From positions 1 to 60,098 of the forward strand of contig PUPD01000227.1 of the NCBI GenBank assembly GCA_003552985.1: a DNA stretch of 60,098 nt. The letters run 5' to 3'. This document shows, one piece after another, positions 35,836 to 45,375 of the stretch. The notes below the pieces were generated by a model, which ran no database searches, had not been told where the DNA came from, and saw nothing but the letters and a program-made list of their open reading frames with translations. A program made the position numbers and the translations under genes. How positions within the stretch are numbered: position 1 is the first letter of the stretch; the number at the start of each line of letters is the position of its first letter. Source of the DNA: Spirochaetaceae bacterium (lineage in GTDB: Bacteria > Spirochaetota > Spirochaetia > DSM-27196 > SLAA01).

Positions 35836-36983
35836 TGTCGAAAACGATTAGCGTCAATACGGTGAAGATTCAGAACCGCCTTGCCGTGTTTCGCGAGTTA
35901 CGTAACTTCGGCGAGACTACGCGCACGCAACTGGCTCGGCGCTGCAATCTCAGCCTCGGTACGGTCGTAACAATCCTTGAGGAGCTCGCCGGGCAGGGCG
36001 TGGTGGAGGAGACGCTTGATCAGCGAGCTACCGTCGGGCGCAAGCCCCACCTCGTACGGCTCGTAGACGGAGGCAAGCGCATTATCGCGATCGATCTATC
36101 CTCGCGAAACTCACTGTATGAGATCTTTCCCGTGCATTTGCAGGGGGGCGTTGGCGCGAAGCATCGGTTCCGGAGCGCTCAATCGCTGGAGGCCAACGTC
36201 CGCGCCCTGTTTGAAGAGGTTCGCCGGCATGTGGAAGACCTGAGAATCAAGGACGAGGACATCATCGGGATCGGCGTATCTGTTCCGGGGTCGTATCGCT
36301 ACACTTCAGACAGCATCGAAAACGCGCCGTTCCCGGAGCTCCACCAGATTGGCCTGAATCGATTGCTCAAGGAGTACTTCGACCAACCGGTGACCATAGA
36401 CCACGACGTGTTTCTTGCCGCCCACGCCGAAATTCGGTACATCTCCGCATACCATGACAAGAACATCTTTTACATGTTCCTCGGTGAGGGTGTTGGCGGT
36501 GCACTCTCGGCACATGGCGAGCTCTATCGCGGATCACGTGAGGACGCGGGTGATATCGGGCGAATGTACATCACCGCCGACGAAACGCTCGAGGATCTCG
36601 TCTCCTGGAACCGCGTCGAGGCTGCCCTAGCGGTCGAGGGCACTACGCCGCTGGAAGCACAGAGCCCTGACGGTAGCAAGGGCTCAGCTGCGACCGAAGG
36701 CCCGCCGCGTGACCTCCCTGCTCCGGTGCAGGAAGCAACGCGCGTGATCGCACGTGCGCTCCAGAACACATTCTGGGTTGTCGATCCCGACTGCTTCGTA
36801 GTAGGCGGTGAGTATCAGCGTTTCGGCACCCCATTCGTCGAGTTGATCACCCGCGAGCTCCAACGATACCTTGAGCCCTCGGTGATGGAAACGCTCGAGG
36901 TGAGGCTCTCCCAACATGGCGCACGAGGAGCACTCCTTGGGGCGGCACAGATCGCGCGCCGCCAGTGGCTCGTTTCTCTGTGA
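35832..36983 (+). CDS. ROK-family transcriptional regulator (tandem paralogue)
   Basis: SKTISVNTVKIQNRLAVFRELRNFGETTRTQLARRCNLSLGTVVTILEELAGQGVV; same C-terminal layout as upstream paralogue. Confidence 0.85.
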   Translation: MMSKTISVNTVKIQNRLAVFRELRNFGETTRTQLARRCNLSLGTVVTILEELAGQGVVEETLDQRATVGRKPHLVRLVDGGKRIIAIDLSSRNSLYEIFPVHLQGGVGAKHRFRSAQSLEANVRALFEEVRRHVEDLRIKDEDIIGIGVSVPGSYRYTSDSIENAPFPELHQIGLNRLLKEYFDQPVTIDHDVFLAAHAEIRYISAYHDKNIFYMFLGEGVGGALSAHGELYRGSREDAGDIGRMYITADETLEDLVSWNRVEAALAVEGTTPLEAQSPDGSKGSAATEGPPRDLPAPVQEATRVIARALQNTFWVVDPDCFVVGGEYQRFGTPFVELITRELQRYLEPSVMETLEVRLSQHGARGALLGAAQIARRQWLVSL

Positions 36984-37075
36984 GCCCCAGCTCACACTAC
37001 TGGGAAGGAGCACTTTCGAACCCGACGAGGATATCGACTGCACGAACCACTACTGCACGGCCCTCACCCGTCGGT

Positions 37076-38395
37076 TCATGTGATCGCCAGGCCCTGCACC
37101 AACGCGATCAGATTATCACGCAGCGTTTCGCCCGCCCCAGGTGCAAGTGCGGTGGCCTCCACCTCGAACCCTCCCTCTTCATAAGCCGCTGCGTTGGGAA
37201 GATAACCGACATGACCGTTTGCAAGCCCCATCAAGACGGTTGATACCCCTTTCGTGGCGTCAATGACCTCGCGGCCTAAAGCGTTGAACAGCTCTCCGGG
37301 GATCGTGACCATAACCGTGTCGTTGATCCGCAATGCGGCAATCTCGGCCTCGATAGAGTGCCCGCACCCTTTACGTCGTAAATGGCGCAGCAGCAGAACG
37401 GAATGATCCATCTCGCACTGCAGTAGTCCTTCAGCTCGCTCAGCTCGAGCCGCCCGGCTTTCCTGGTTAAGGTGCTCAAGCAGTTCCGCCTCTTGTGCGA
37501 GACTCGGACGCTGACGAAGCGGAAGAGACACCAGGGCGCGCTTCTGCCGCAGGATCTGCACGTCTTCCGGTTGCAACCGTTCAACCGCTTCAATCACTAC
37601 GCTCCCTAAGCGCCGCCCAAGGCGTTCGGCATCCTCACGGGTGCCGGGATGGATAATCGGATTGCTGTCACCTTCGGCCCCGTTGGTGAACATGACGGTC
37701 GTATCAGCACCAAGAGCGCGCTCCGCGAAGCGTTGCATTGCACCCGGATAGTCAGAGGAGATCTCGATATTCGGCCCGAGCACTACCGCGTGGCAGGCGT
37801 AGTTTACTACGATTGCGCGTTCGCCCATGGAGTTCTCGAACCCCAACACGGCGACCGTCCGATCTACCGGTGCTTCCCAGTTCTGTCCGAGATACGGCAA
37901 CGGTTTGAACCGTCCTTCCGCGTCACGCTGCCTTCGAACAACATTAATATCAGATTGGGTGCGTGCAAAGCCGAAACGAGCCGGGCAGGCGCGGCGCTGC
38001 GCCAGTTCCACCGCGCTCGCGAGCTTGCGCATCAAAACAGTACGGTATTCGAAATCAAGCACGCCGGCGAAAAGATTATGTCCTTCAGGTAAGGTGTCGA
38101 TCATCGGTCCGGAGTGGTTATGGGAGGCCGTTAGAATGATCGATTCAGCCGGAATCCCGGTACGCTTCGATACGGTCGTTACGGCTTCGGCGAAGAAGGA
38201 GTCGGGCATTCCAATGAGATCGGTTGTCACCAGAACTACCGGACCGTCGTCGTGTTCGAGCACCAGAGCCTTGGCGTGTAACTCATCGAAGACCTCAGAG
38301 GCCCCTGCGGTACGCCCTTCACTGACGTAGTACCCCGCGAGAGCGACTCCAAGCGGCGGTGTGATGTTGACAGTTGCCCAGCCTGCTGAGAACAA
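37076..38395 (-). CDS. Neutral/alkaline ceramidase-like protein
   Basis: AGWATVNITPPLGVALAGY; LTASHNHSGP; NYACHAVVLGPN; NGAEGDSNPI. Confidence 0.8.
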   Translation of the reverse strand: MFSAGWATVNITPPLGVALAGYYVSEGRTAGASEVFDELHAKALVLEHDDGPVVLVTTDLIGMPDSFFAEAVTTVSKRTGIPAESIILTASHNHSGPMIDTLPEGHNLFAGVLDFEYRTVLMRKLASAVELAQRRACPARFGFARTQSDINVVRRQRDAEGRFKPLPYLGQNWEAPVDRTVAVLGFENSMGERAIVVNYACHAVVLGPNIEISSDYPGAMQRFAERALGADTTVMFTNGAEGDSNPIIHPGTREDAERLGRRLGSVVIEAVERLQPEDVQILRQKRALVSLPLRQRPSLAQEAELLEHLNQESRAARAERAEGLLQCEMDHSVLLLRHLRRKGCGHSIEAEIAALRINDTVMVTIPGELFNALGREVIDATKGVSTVLMGLANGHVGYLPNAAAYEEGGFEVEATALAPGAGETLRDNLIALVQGLAIT

Positions 38396-38407
38396 ACTGC
38401 TTCCCCG

Positions 38408-39280
38408 TCATCCCTTCGTAGCGCCTGCGGTCATACCGGCGATAAGGTGGTGCTGCAAAGAAAGGAAGAAGATTACCGCCGGCAGCGTCAGAATCACGCC
38501 TCCTGCCAGAAGCCCCCCGTAGTTTGTACCCGCAAACTGTGAGTGAGCGAGGTTGTTTAACACAACGGCCGCCGGGACGACGCTTGCGCTTCTCGCAAGA
38601 ATCATCGCAAACAACAGGTCGTTCCACGCCAGCACGAACGCAAATAGCCCGGTCGCGATAATACCCGGCACGATCAACGGCAAAACGATTCGGAAGAACG
38701 CCTGCAACCGGCTCGCTCCGTCAATCCAGGCCGATTCCTCCAGCTCTACCGGGAAGCCTGCGAAAAAACCCCTCAGCATCAGAATCGCGAAAGGCGCTGC
38801 GAAGGTCGCGTATCCCAGCACTAACCCTAGGTACGTATCTACCAGACGCAGCCGCGTGAAGATCACAAACAGAGGAATCGCAACCAGGACCCGCGGCAGC
38901 ATCTGCGTCGAGACGAAGAAGGTCATAATCGATTTCTTGAACCGATAGCGGTACCGCGCCAGACTGTAGGCCGCCGCTGCACAGATCGTCATCGCCAGCA
39001 ACGCAGTAGCTCCGGCCACAACAAACGAGTTCAATAACCCCCGCATGAAGCGCGCATTGGTGAATGCCCAGTAGTAGTGCTGCAATGTCACGGGATTCGG
39101 GAGCAAGGTCGGGACGCGCGAGAAGATCGCATCTGCTGTTTTCAGGGAGGAAATGAGGCCCCATAGAAACGGGAACGCGATCCACGCCAACAGGATGACC
39201 GTTACGAGGTCGCGTGCTCGGCGGAATACGAATGAGCCTTCGATTTGCCTACCGGGACGACTTCGGCGACGGCGCATCAT
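38408..39280 (-). CDS. Carbohydrate ABC transporter permease (MalG-like)
   Basis: LEESAWIDGASRLQAFFRIVLPLIVPGIIATGLFAFVLAWNDLLFA. Confidence 0.92.
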   Translation of the reverse strand: MMRRRRSRPGRQIEGSFVFRRARDLVTVILLAWIAFPFLWGLISSLKTADAIFSRVPTLLPNPVTLQHYYWAFTNARFMRGLLNSFVVAGATALLAMTICAAAAYSLARYRYRFKKSIMTFFVSTQMLPRVLVAIPLFVIFTRLRLVDTYLGLVLGYATFAAPFAILMLRGFFAGFPVELEESAWIDGASRLQAFFRIVLPLIVPGIIATGLFAFVLAWNDLLFAMILARSASVVPAAVVLNNLAHSQFAGTNYGGLLAGGVILTLPAVIFFLSLQHHLIAGMTAGATKG

Positions 39281-39300
39281 GGTTCCACACCCTCCCTGAC

Positions 39301-40251
39301 TCAGATATCAAGCCTGATTCGGCGCATGTAGACGCCGGTAAACACCAGCATGAAGGCCATCAACAGCACACCGATGCTCGCACCGTACGCAACTCGGTAA
39401 AACTCGAACCCAACTCGGTACGACAGAATGGCCAGAGTTGTGGATTGTCCGCCCGGCCCACCTCGGGTCAACGCCCACAACAGGTTGAAATCGTGGCTGC
39501 GCCAGATAGTCATCAGCAAGGTCACAACCACCAGCACCGGCCGCAACAGCGGAAGCGTGATCATCCTAAATCGGTGCCACAGCGACGCTCCGTCGACTAT
39601 AGCCGCTTCGTAGAGCTCCTCCGGGATCATCTGCAGCCCGGCCAGTAGATTGACGAATGAAAACGGGATGCTTTTCCACCAGCTTATAACCAATATGCTG
39701 ATCCACATGGTACTGCGATTGGTAAGCCACGAGATCCTGCTCTGAATAATCCCCAAGTTCATAAGAACGTAGTTGAGAATCCCCCATTCGCCGTCGAGGA
39801 TCCACCGCCACACGATCGCTACCACGACTGGGGGCATCAGCCACGGTAGGATTACGATTCCCCGCCAAACGGGACGAAACGGGATTCGCCGGTTCAAGAG
39901 CAAAGCGAGCAACAGTCCGAGCCCCACCTCACCAACCACCGAGCCGAAGGTCCAGATCACCGTATTGCGGACGTAGAGCGTCCACCGCGGATCGGCGAAA
40001 AACCGCCGGAAGTTCCCGAACCCATACGGCTCAATTGAGTCGATCCCGCGCATGAGATAGAGGTCCTGAAAGCTCAGCCACACGGCGTGCAAAATCGGAT
40101 AGATGATGAAGACGGCAAAAAACGTGAACGCCGGAAGGAGTAACGCGATACCTACTACCGCTTGCGAACGGCTTGCCCTCGTCAGCAACTTACGCAGCCG
40201 ACCGCTGTTTTGATTATGGTCTCTGTCCATGCTCGTTGTCGGGCCTGTCAT
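39301..40251 (-). CDS. Carbohydrate ABC transporter permease (MalF-like)
   Basis: LYEAAIVDGASLWHRFRMITLPLLRPVLVVVTLLMTIW; six TM-like segments. Confidence 0.92.
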   Translation of the reverse strand: MTGPTTSMDRDHNQNSGRLRKLLTRASRSQAVVGIALLLPAFTFFAVFIIYPILHAVWLSFQDLYLMRGIDSIEPYGFGNFRRFFADPRWTLYVRNTVIWTFGSVVGEVGLGLLLALLLNRRIPFRPVWRGIVILPWLMPPVVVAIVWRWILDGEWGILNYVLMNLGIIQSRISWLTNRSTMWISILVISWWKSIPFSFVNLLAGLQMIPEELYEAAIVDGASLWHRFRMITLPLLRPVLVVVTLLMTIWRSHDFNLLWALTRGGPGGQSTTLAILSYRVGFEFYRVAYGASIGVLLMAFMLVFTGVYMRRIRLDI

Positions 40252-40422
40252 CGCTTAAACCGTTTTAGTTGCGCAAAGCAGTTCTCTTATCAACGCCGCC
40301 AACGGAACGCTGTCGGTATCGCAACCTACAGGGCAGTTGCTTAGAAACCGGCGCAGGACAGCGACCTGCCGTCCCGCGTCCGATTCCGGTAACCGTAGTT
40401 AAGCTTAGGCGTTATGACAGCG

Positions 40423-41748
40423 TCACCCTCGTATGGCCTCGACTCGCTCCTTGAGCTGATCGTACGCCTCTTCCGGACCGATACGTCCGCCGAGAAGATC
40501 ACCGATGACCTCGGCTTTGACGGAGTCGATCTCGCTCGTTGGTGAGTACGGCGGGATGGAGAGAAGATCAACATCACCGCCGCCGGCGAACAGTGCACCC
40601 CACTCTTCTTCCCACCAGCGAACCTGGTCACCCAGGGCGGCCACGCGGTCGTCTATCGTCACACCCTTGTGTGGAGAAACGTTCATAGCCCATTCGACCG
40701 CTACGTCTCGGTCAGCCATAAACTCAATGAACCGGCCCGCCGCTTCCTTGTTCTGAGCGGCTCGCAGAATGGAGTAGCCGACCGTGTATGCCGACGCGTG
40801 CGGATTCCCACCGGGGACGGCGGTCGGAACCGGCATGATGGCGGTAACATCCGGCTGTGCCATTTGCGGGGCCAACCCGGCGAGGTCTCCCTGGAAGTAC
40901 GAGCCCTGCAACGCAACTGCTACAACACCTTCTGTGTAGGAGATGATGCTGTCGCGATGCGTCCAGCCTTCCTGCGCCGGCGGCATGTATTCCGCAAGCT
41001 CCTGCATCTGCGTCAACATCTCGATGTAGTTGTCGCGCATTTCGTCGCGGAAATCGACCGCATTCCTCAGACCGAACGCGGGGGCATAGTAATGGTGCAG
41101 CGCCGCCCCCACCATACGATCCTCGGCCAGCGTAATCGTGGTGGCGTACCGTCCGCGTTCCGGATCGTATACTGCGGCGGCCGCCTCCATGAACTGGTCC
41201 CAGGTGCGGATCTCTTCGGGTGGGTACCCTACCTCTTCGAACCAGTCTCGTCTGACGATGAATGCGCGGGAGGCCTGAGTAAACGGAGCTCCGTATAGTT
41301 GGCCGTCCTGCACGATCTCGTTGGACTCATCAACGATGTGGTCCAGGTACTGGTCGAGCAAGTCCTGAGACACCCAGTCGTTGATCGGCTCGAGAATTCC
41401 CATCTCCATCCAGTCGTTGATCTGAGCGTGCCCGTACCATACAACGTCCGGCGGGTTTCCGGCGCCAAGGTCGGCATAGAGGCGGTCGAAGATGTCAGCC
41501 CAGGTGGTGAGCTGGTAGTCGACATATATCTCGTCCTGCATCTCGTTGAACTCACGCACCCATTTCTGATCGTGTGCCTGTTCAACCTCCGCACTACCGG
41601 AGCTCAAGTAGACGATTGTTACCGTTTCGTCTTCCTCAGCAGCCCCACGTGCAACAGCAAACCCGACAACCCCAACAGCTAAGACCACGGTTATCGCCAG
41701 CATAACCGGCGTACGCCACCCTAGAACCCACTGCTTCCCCAAAGGCAT
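40423..41748 (-). CDS. Extracellular sugar-binding protein of ABC transporter
   Basis: Signal peptide ending VGFAVARGAAEEDETVTIVYLSSGSAEVEQAHDQKWVREFNE; precedes two permeases; AAGGAGG Shine-Dalgarno. Confidence 0.9.
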   Translation of the reverse strand: MPLGKQWVLGWRTPVMLAITVVLAVGVVGFAVARGAAEEDETVTIVYLSSGSAEVEQAHDQKWVREFNEMQDEIYVDYQLTTWADIFDRLYADLGAGNPPDVVWYGHAQINDWMEMGILEPINDWVSQDLLDQYLDHIVDESNEIVQDGQLYGAPFTQASRAFIVRRDWFEEVGYPPEEIRTWDQFMEAAAAVYDPERGRYATTITLAEDRMVGAALHHYYAPAFGLRNAVDFRDEMRDNYIEMLTQMQELAEYMPPAQEGWTHRDSIISYTEGVVAVALQGSYFQGDLAGLAPQMAQPDVTAIMPVPTAVPGGNPHASAYTVGYSILRAAQNKEAAGRFIEFMADRDVAVEWAMNVSPHKGVTIDDRVAALGDQVRWWEEEWGALFAGGGDVDLLSIPPYSPTSEIDSVKAEVIGDLLGGRIGPEEAYDQLKERVEAIRG

Positions 41749-41771
41749 AAGACACCTCCTTGAGTGATATC

Positions 41772-41786
41772 GGCTGCAATGCAGCC
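41772..41786. promoter_or_regulatory. Candidate operator palindrome GGCTGCA-A-TGCAGCC
   Basis: Perfect 7-bp inverted repeat with 1-nt centre between predicted promoter and RBS of the second sugar-binding protein. Confidence 0.5.
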
Positions 41787-41795
41787 CAACAACTT

Positions 41796-41824
41796 ACCTT
41801 AAGCTGCTTCCTATTTTCTGTCAA
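41796..41824 (-). promoter_or_regulatory. Candidate promoter for second ABC importer operon
   Basis: Minus strand TTGACA - 17 nt - TAAGGT (weak -10). Confidence 0.45.
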
Positions 41825-41881
41825 TGATTGATTTAATTATTTTTTTTGATAGTGGTTTTTCGAGCTGCTCCGTATCACCGG

Positions 41882-42913
41882 CTATCCATCCCTTGGTGCC
41901 CCTGGCGCCACAGACACCACCCCACCGGTGCGGGACGACTCATAGGCAGCCTCAAGAATGCGCATGTTGACGATCCCCTCGTCCGGACCGGGAGTTGGAG
42001 CCCGGTTCTCGCGAATGGCGGAGACGAACTCGGCCATCTGGGCGGTGTACATGTGTTGGTCGCAATGCCCGAGGCGCGGTGGGAACTCCGGCGTTATCAC
42101 TATCTGCCCCTCAGGACCATGCCTTTTGACCAGGGTGGGGTATAACGAAGCGTAGCCCCCGGCGCCGTACAGACAAGTAGCCGCCTCGGGTCCGTCCATG
42201 TGCGGCTGCCACCAGCCGCTCTCGACCACCGAGGCGACACCGCCGGCCCATTCCACCACCACTATTCCGGTGTCGTCGAGCTCGGTCTTTCCCATGTTCG
42301 AGCTGATGCGAGCATACACCTGAACCGGCTGCGGATCGCCTAGCAGAAAGCGGGTAGTATCGATAGCGTGGATCCCCATATCCGCCAGCGCTCCACCACA
42401 GGCGAGCGAAGGGTCGGTGAACCAGCCGCCTGGTCCCCAGTTAACGTGTATTCCGTAAGCAGTCGTCCGAAAGATCTGTCCGATCTCGCCCTCGGCAACT
42501 CTCCGCCTGAGATCCAGCACCTCACGATCGAAGCGCCACATGTGCCCGACCATGAGCACACGCCCTCCCCGCTCGGCGGCCCCGGCGAGCTCCTCCGCCT
42601 CGGCGGTTGTGCAGGTCATCGGCTTCTCAACGAATACATGCTTCTCGGCCTCCAAAGCCTGTAGTGCATACGGATGATGATACACGTTCGGGACCGAAAG
42701 AATGACCGCATCCAGCGACCGGTCGCTCAGCAGCTCTTCGGCAGTGCGGTACGTTTTGGGAATGCTATGTCGCTCAGCAAACCGCTTGCCCTTCTCCAAC
42801 CCCCGGTTCTGCGCAGCCGCCAACTCCACTCCGGGCTGCTCAGCCAGCCCCACGGCGTGAAACTCGGCTATAAAGCCGGTTCCGACAAATCCAACACGCA
42901 GCCCTTCGGTCAT
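41882..42913 (-). CDS. Gfo/Idh/MocA-family NAD(P)-dependent oxidoreductase
   Basis: RVGFVGTGFIAEFHAVGL; HVFVEKPMTCTTAEAEEL; ATGA overlap with upstream DegT gene. Confidence 0.92.
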   Translation of the reverse strand: MTEGLRVGFVGTGFIAEFHAVGLAEQPGVELAAAQNRGLEKGKRFAERHSIPKTYRTAEELLSDRSLDAVILSVPNVYHHPYALQALEAEKHVFVEKPMTCTTAEAEELAGAAERGGRVLMVGHMWRFDREVLDLRRRVAEGEIGQIFRTTAYGIHVNWGPGGWFTDPSLACGGALADMGIHAIDTTRFLLGDPQPVQVYARISSNMGKTELDDTGIVVVEWAGGVASVVESGWWQPHMDGPEAATCLYGAGGYASLYPTLVKRHGPEGQIVITPEFPPRLGHCDQHMYTAQMAEFVSAIRENRAPTPGPDEGIVNMRILEAAYESSRTGGVVSVAPGAPRDG

Positions 42914-44187
42914 CCTCGTTCTCTTTGCCGGAGCTCTTTCTTGTTGTCGATCACCTTACGCACCGCCTCGGCGATCTGCTCCATATCCTCGGATGATCCC
43001 ATCAGAACCCGGTGTGTCAGCGCTACCGATGTGTGGTGAAACGCCTGCTGCGATTCCGGCAGCTCAAAGCGGGCAGGATTGAGTGCATCCCAGTACTCGT
43101 CGTTCAATCGATGCCGCTTCTTGGTCTGCGGGCGATAGAGCATACAATCGTTTAACGGCTGATAGCATGCATTCACGCCGATACCGAGCTCGGCGCTCAA
43201 CGCCTGGCGAAACAAACTCACCGAAATGCCGAGCTCCTTTTCGTCGATACGGAACGCGTAATTGAAGTAGCTTTTCTTCGTCTCACGCGGGTCGTCCTTC
43301 ATTGGGTGACAGCCGGGAACCGCGCTGAGCAGTGAATCGAGGTAGCGACCGTTGGTCTCGCGCGTACGGTTCAACGACTCCAACCGAGTGAGCTGCCCGA
43401 GGAGGACCGCCGCCTGAAACTCGGTGATCCGGTAGTTGCCGCTTTGAATCAGGTCACCTTCTTCTCCGTAATCCCCCGAGCTCTTATCTGTTTCGGTATT
43501 CTCCGGGCGCCGCCCGCAATTGCGCAGAGCGTCCAACCGGTACCAGAGCTCGTAGTCATTGGTGGTAACCGCGCCGCCTTCGCCCGCCGTCATGATCTTG
43601 GAAAGCTGCATACTGAAGCTGCCGATGTCACCCAGCCCTCCGACCCTTATCCCGTTCCACTCCGCCCCGTGTTTGTGCGCGGCGTCCTCAATGACGTGTA
43701 GGCCGTGTCGTCGGGCAATCTCGACAATCGCATCCATATCGGCAATGTTGCCGTACAGATGCACCGGGATCACGGCTCGAGTACGCGAGGTTATCGCCGC
43801 CTCGAACGATTGCGGGCTCATGCACCACGTATCCGGCTCAACATCAACCAGCACCGGCACCGCGTTTACGTCCGCCACCGCGGCTGCAGTCGCCTGCCAA
43901 GTGATCCCCGGAACGATCACCTCATCACCGAAACCGATGTCGAGCGCCTCAAGCGCAAGCTGCATGCTGACCGTCCCGTTCGCCACCAGCAGCGCGTGCT
44001 TCACACCCAGGTACTCCTGGAAGCGTCTGAGAAACTCCTGCTCCTTAGGTCCGTTATACGACCAAACCCCGCTCTCCAGCACCTCAAGCAGCCCAGTTCG
44101 TTCTTCGTCGCCCCACATCGGCCAGGCGGGCCAGGGGCTGTTTTGGACATCGCGGACAGGCGTCCCTCCGTTGATTGCGAGCACCAT
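42910..44187 (-). CDS. DegT/DnrJ/EryC1/StrS PLP aminotransferase (AHBA synthase / scyllo-inosose aminotransferase-like)
   Basis: NGGTPVRD; VIEDAAHKHGAEWNG; GDIGSFSMQLSKIMTAGEGGAVTTND (PLP-lysine region); start trimmed. Confidence 0.9.
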   Translation of the reverse strand: MVLAINGGTPVRDVQNSPWPAWPMWGDEERTGLLEVLESGVWSYNGPKEQEFLRRFQEYLGVKHALLVANGTVSMQLALEALDIGFGDEVIVPGITWQATAAAVADVNAVPVLVDVEPDTWCMSPQSFEAAITSRTRAVIPVHLYGNIADMDAIVEIARRHGLHVIEDAAHKHGAEWNGIRVGGLGDIGSFSMQLSKIMTAGEGGAVTTNDYELWYRLDALRNCGRRPENTETDKSSGDYGEEGDLIQSGNYRITEFQAAVLLGQLTRLESLNRTRETNGRYLDSLLSAVPGCHPMKDDPRETKKSYFNYAFRIDEKELGISVSLFRQALSAELGIGVNACYQPLNDCMLYRPQTKKRHRLNDEYWDALNPARFELPESQQAFHHTSVALTHRVLMGSSEDMEQIAEAVRKVIDNKKELRQRERG

Positions 44188-44258
44188 ACTTCCCTCCACT
44201 CGATTCGTTCGTCTCGTCAAACCTCATCATACAAGCGCCTCTGAGGCGCAAGCTCGTC

Positions 44259-45266
44259 TTACCTCGTAAGCTCCCGGAACGCGCTCACGAGCTTTTCGGC
44301 ATCCGGCGCATGATAGTCTATCGCCGAATACCACAGGCGAGCGTCACGGACGAAATCGCCCAGCGTCTCCAACGCTTTACGGAACTCGTGGTGTTCAAGG
44401 CCTATCGCTTCCGGGCGGTATTCAACACCCGCCTGGTCCAGCGTCTGCTTGATGGTTTCGGGGGCGTTGTCCTGATGGAGCGACATCACGAGAATTCCGA
44501 GCGCAACAAGCTCGCCGTGAACGAAGTGTCTGCGGGTGATTCGCTCGACGTTGTAGGCGAAGAAATGCTCAGACCCTTCTTCCATCCGCGCCGAACCCCA
44601 GCTCAACGTCAGATCATTGATCGCGCAGAAGCCCTCGATCATCGCGCGAATTCCGACCGGACTCACCTCCCGGATTTCGCCTGCTTGCGCGCTGCAGCAC
44701 TCCATCACTTCCTTCGCGATTCTGCTCACGCGCTCATCACGCACGTCCTGTTCCTGCTCCTCGGCCAGGCGCCAGTCGAACTGTGCGGTGTGGCAGCTCA
44801 AGACGTCGGAGATACCAGCACGGTTGAGCCGCGCCGGCGCGGCCCGCACGATCGGGTCAGAGACGATCACCTCCTTGGGCGCACAGCTACCGATATACTT
44901 CACGATGCTATGCGTCCGCACCGCGATCGCCGGTGTGACCATTGCGTCCACCGACGCGATCGTGGGAATCGCGGTCACGGGAAGCTCGTACGCCCATCCG
45001 AGGTACTTCGCGGCGTCAATCGAAGAGCCGCCGCCGATACCGACGATGCGCCGGGTTCCCGGCGGCAGGCTGAGCGCTCTCAGATACCCGATTCCCATCT
45101 CGCTGATATAGTGAAGCTGCAGGGGCGTTACTCTGATCACGCCCTGGACGAGCTCCCACGGCTCTTCCATCGTGCAAACCACGGCGCTGGGCCACTCGAT
45201 GTGAGCTACATCGTCCTCGAGATTCTCACTGTACCGCACTGACTCTGCCGTTGTTCCGATCATCAC
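44259..45266 (-). CDS. Glycerol-1-phosphate dehydrogenase-like / DHQ synthase-iron alcohol dehydrogenase superfamily protein
   Basis: VGIGGGSSIDAAKYLGW; PTIASVDAMVTP; GSEHFFAYNVERITRRHFVHGELVALGILVM. Confidence 0.8.
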   Translation of the reverse strand: MMIGTTAESVRYSENLEDDVAHIEWPSAVVCTMEEPWELVQGVIRVTPLQLHYISEMGIGYLRALSLPPGTRRIVGIGGGSSIDAAKYLGWAYELPVTAIPTIASVDAMVTPAIAVRTHSIVKYIGSCAPKEVIVSDPIVRAAPARLNRAGISDVLSCHTAQFDWRLAEEQEQDVRDERVSRIAKEVMECCSAQAGEIREVSPVGIRAMIEGFCAINDLTLSWGSARMEEGSEHFFAYNVERITRRHFVHGELVALGILVMSLHQDNAPETIKQTLDQAGVEYRPEAIGLEHHEFRKALETLGDFVRDARLWYSAIDYHAPDAEKLVSAFRELTR

Positions 45267-45284
45267 CGTCCTCTCTTGCGATCA

Positions 45285-45313
45285 ATTATACCTTACCAAC
45301 CGATTTCTGTCAC
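45285..45313 (-). promoter_or_regulatory. Candidate promoter for the G1PDH-like/DegT/Gfo-Idh unit
   Basis: Minus strand GTGACA - 17 nt - TATAAT just upstream of 45266. Confidence 0.65.
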
Positions 45314-45375
45314 GACTTAATTTAATATCTAGATTATACTCGCCGCTCGTCTACTCCGGATTGCCGGCTCCGCGC

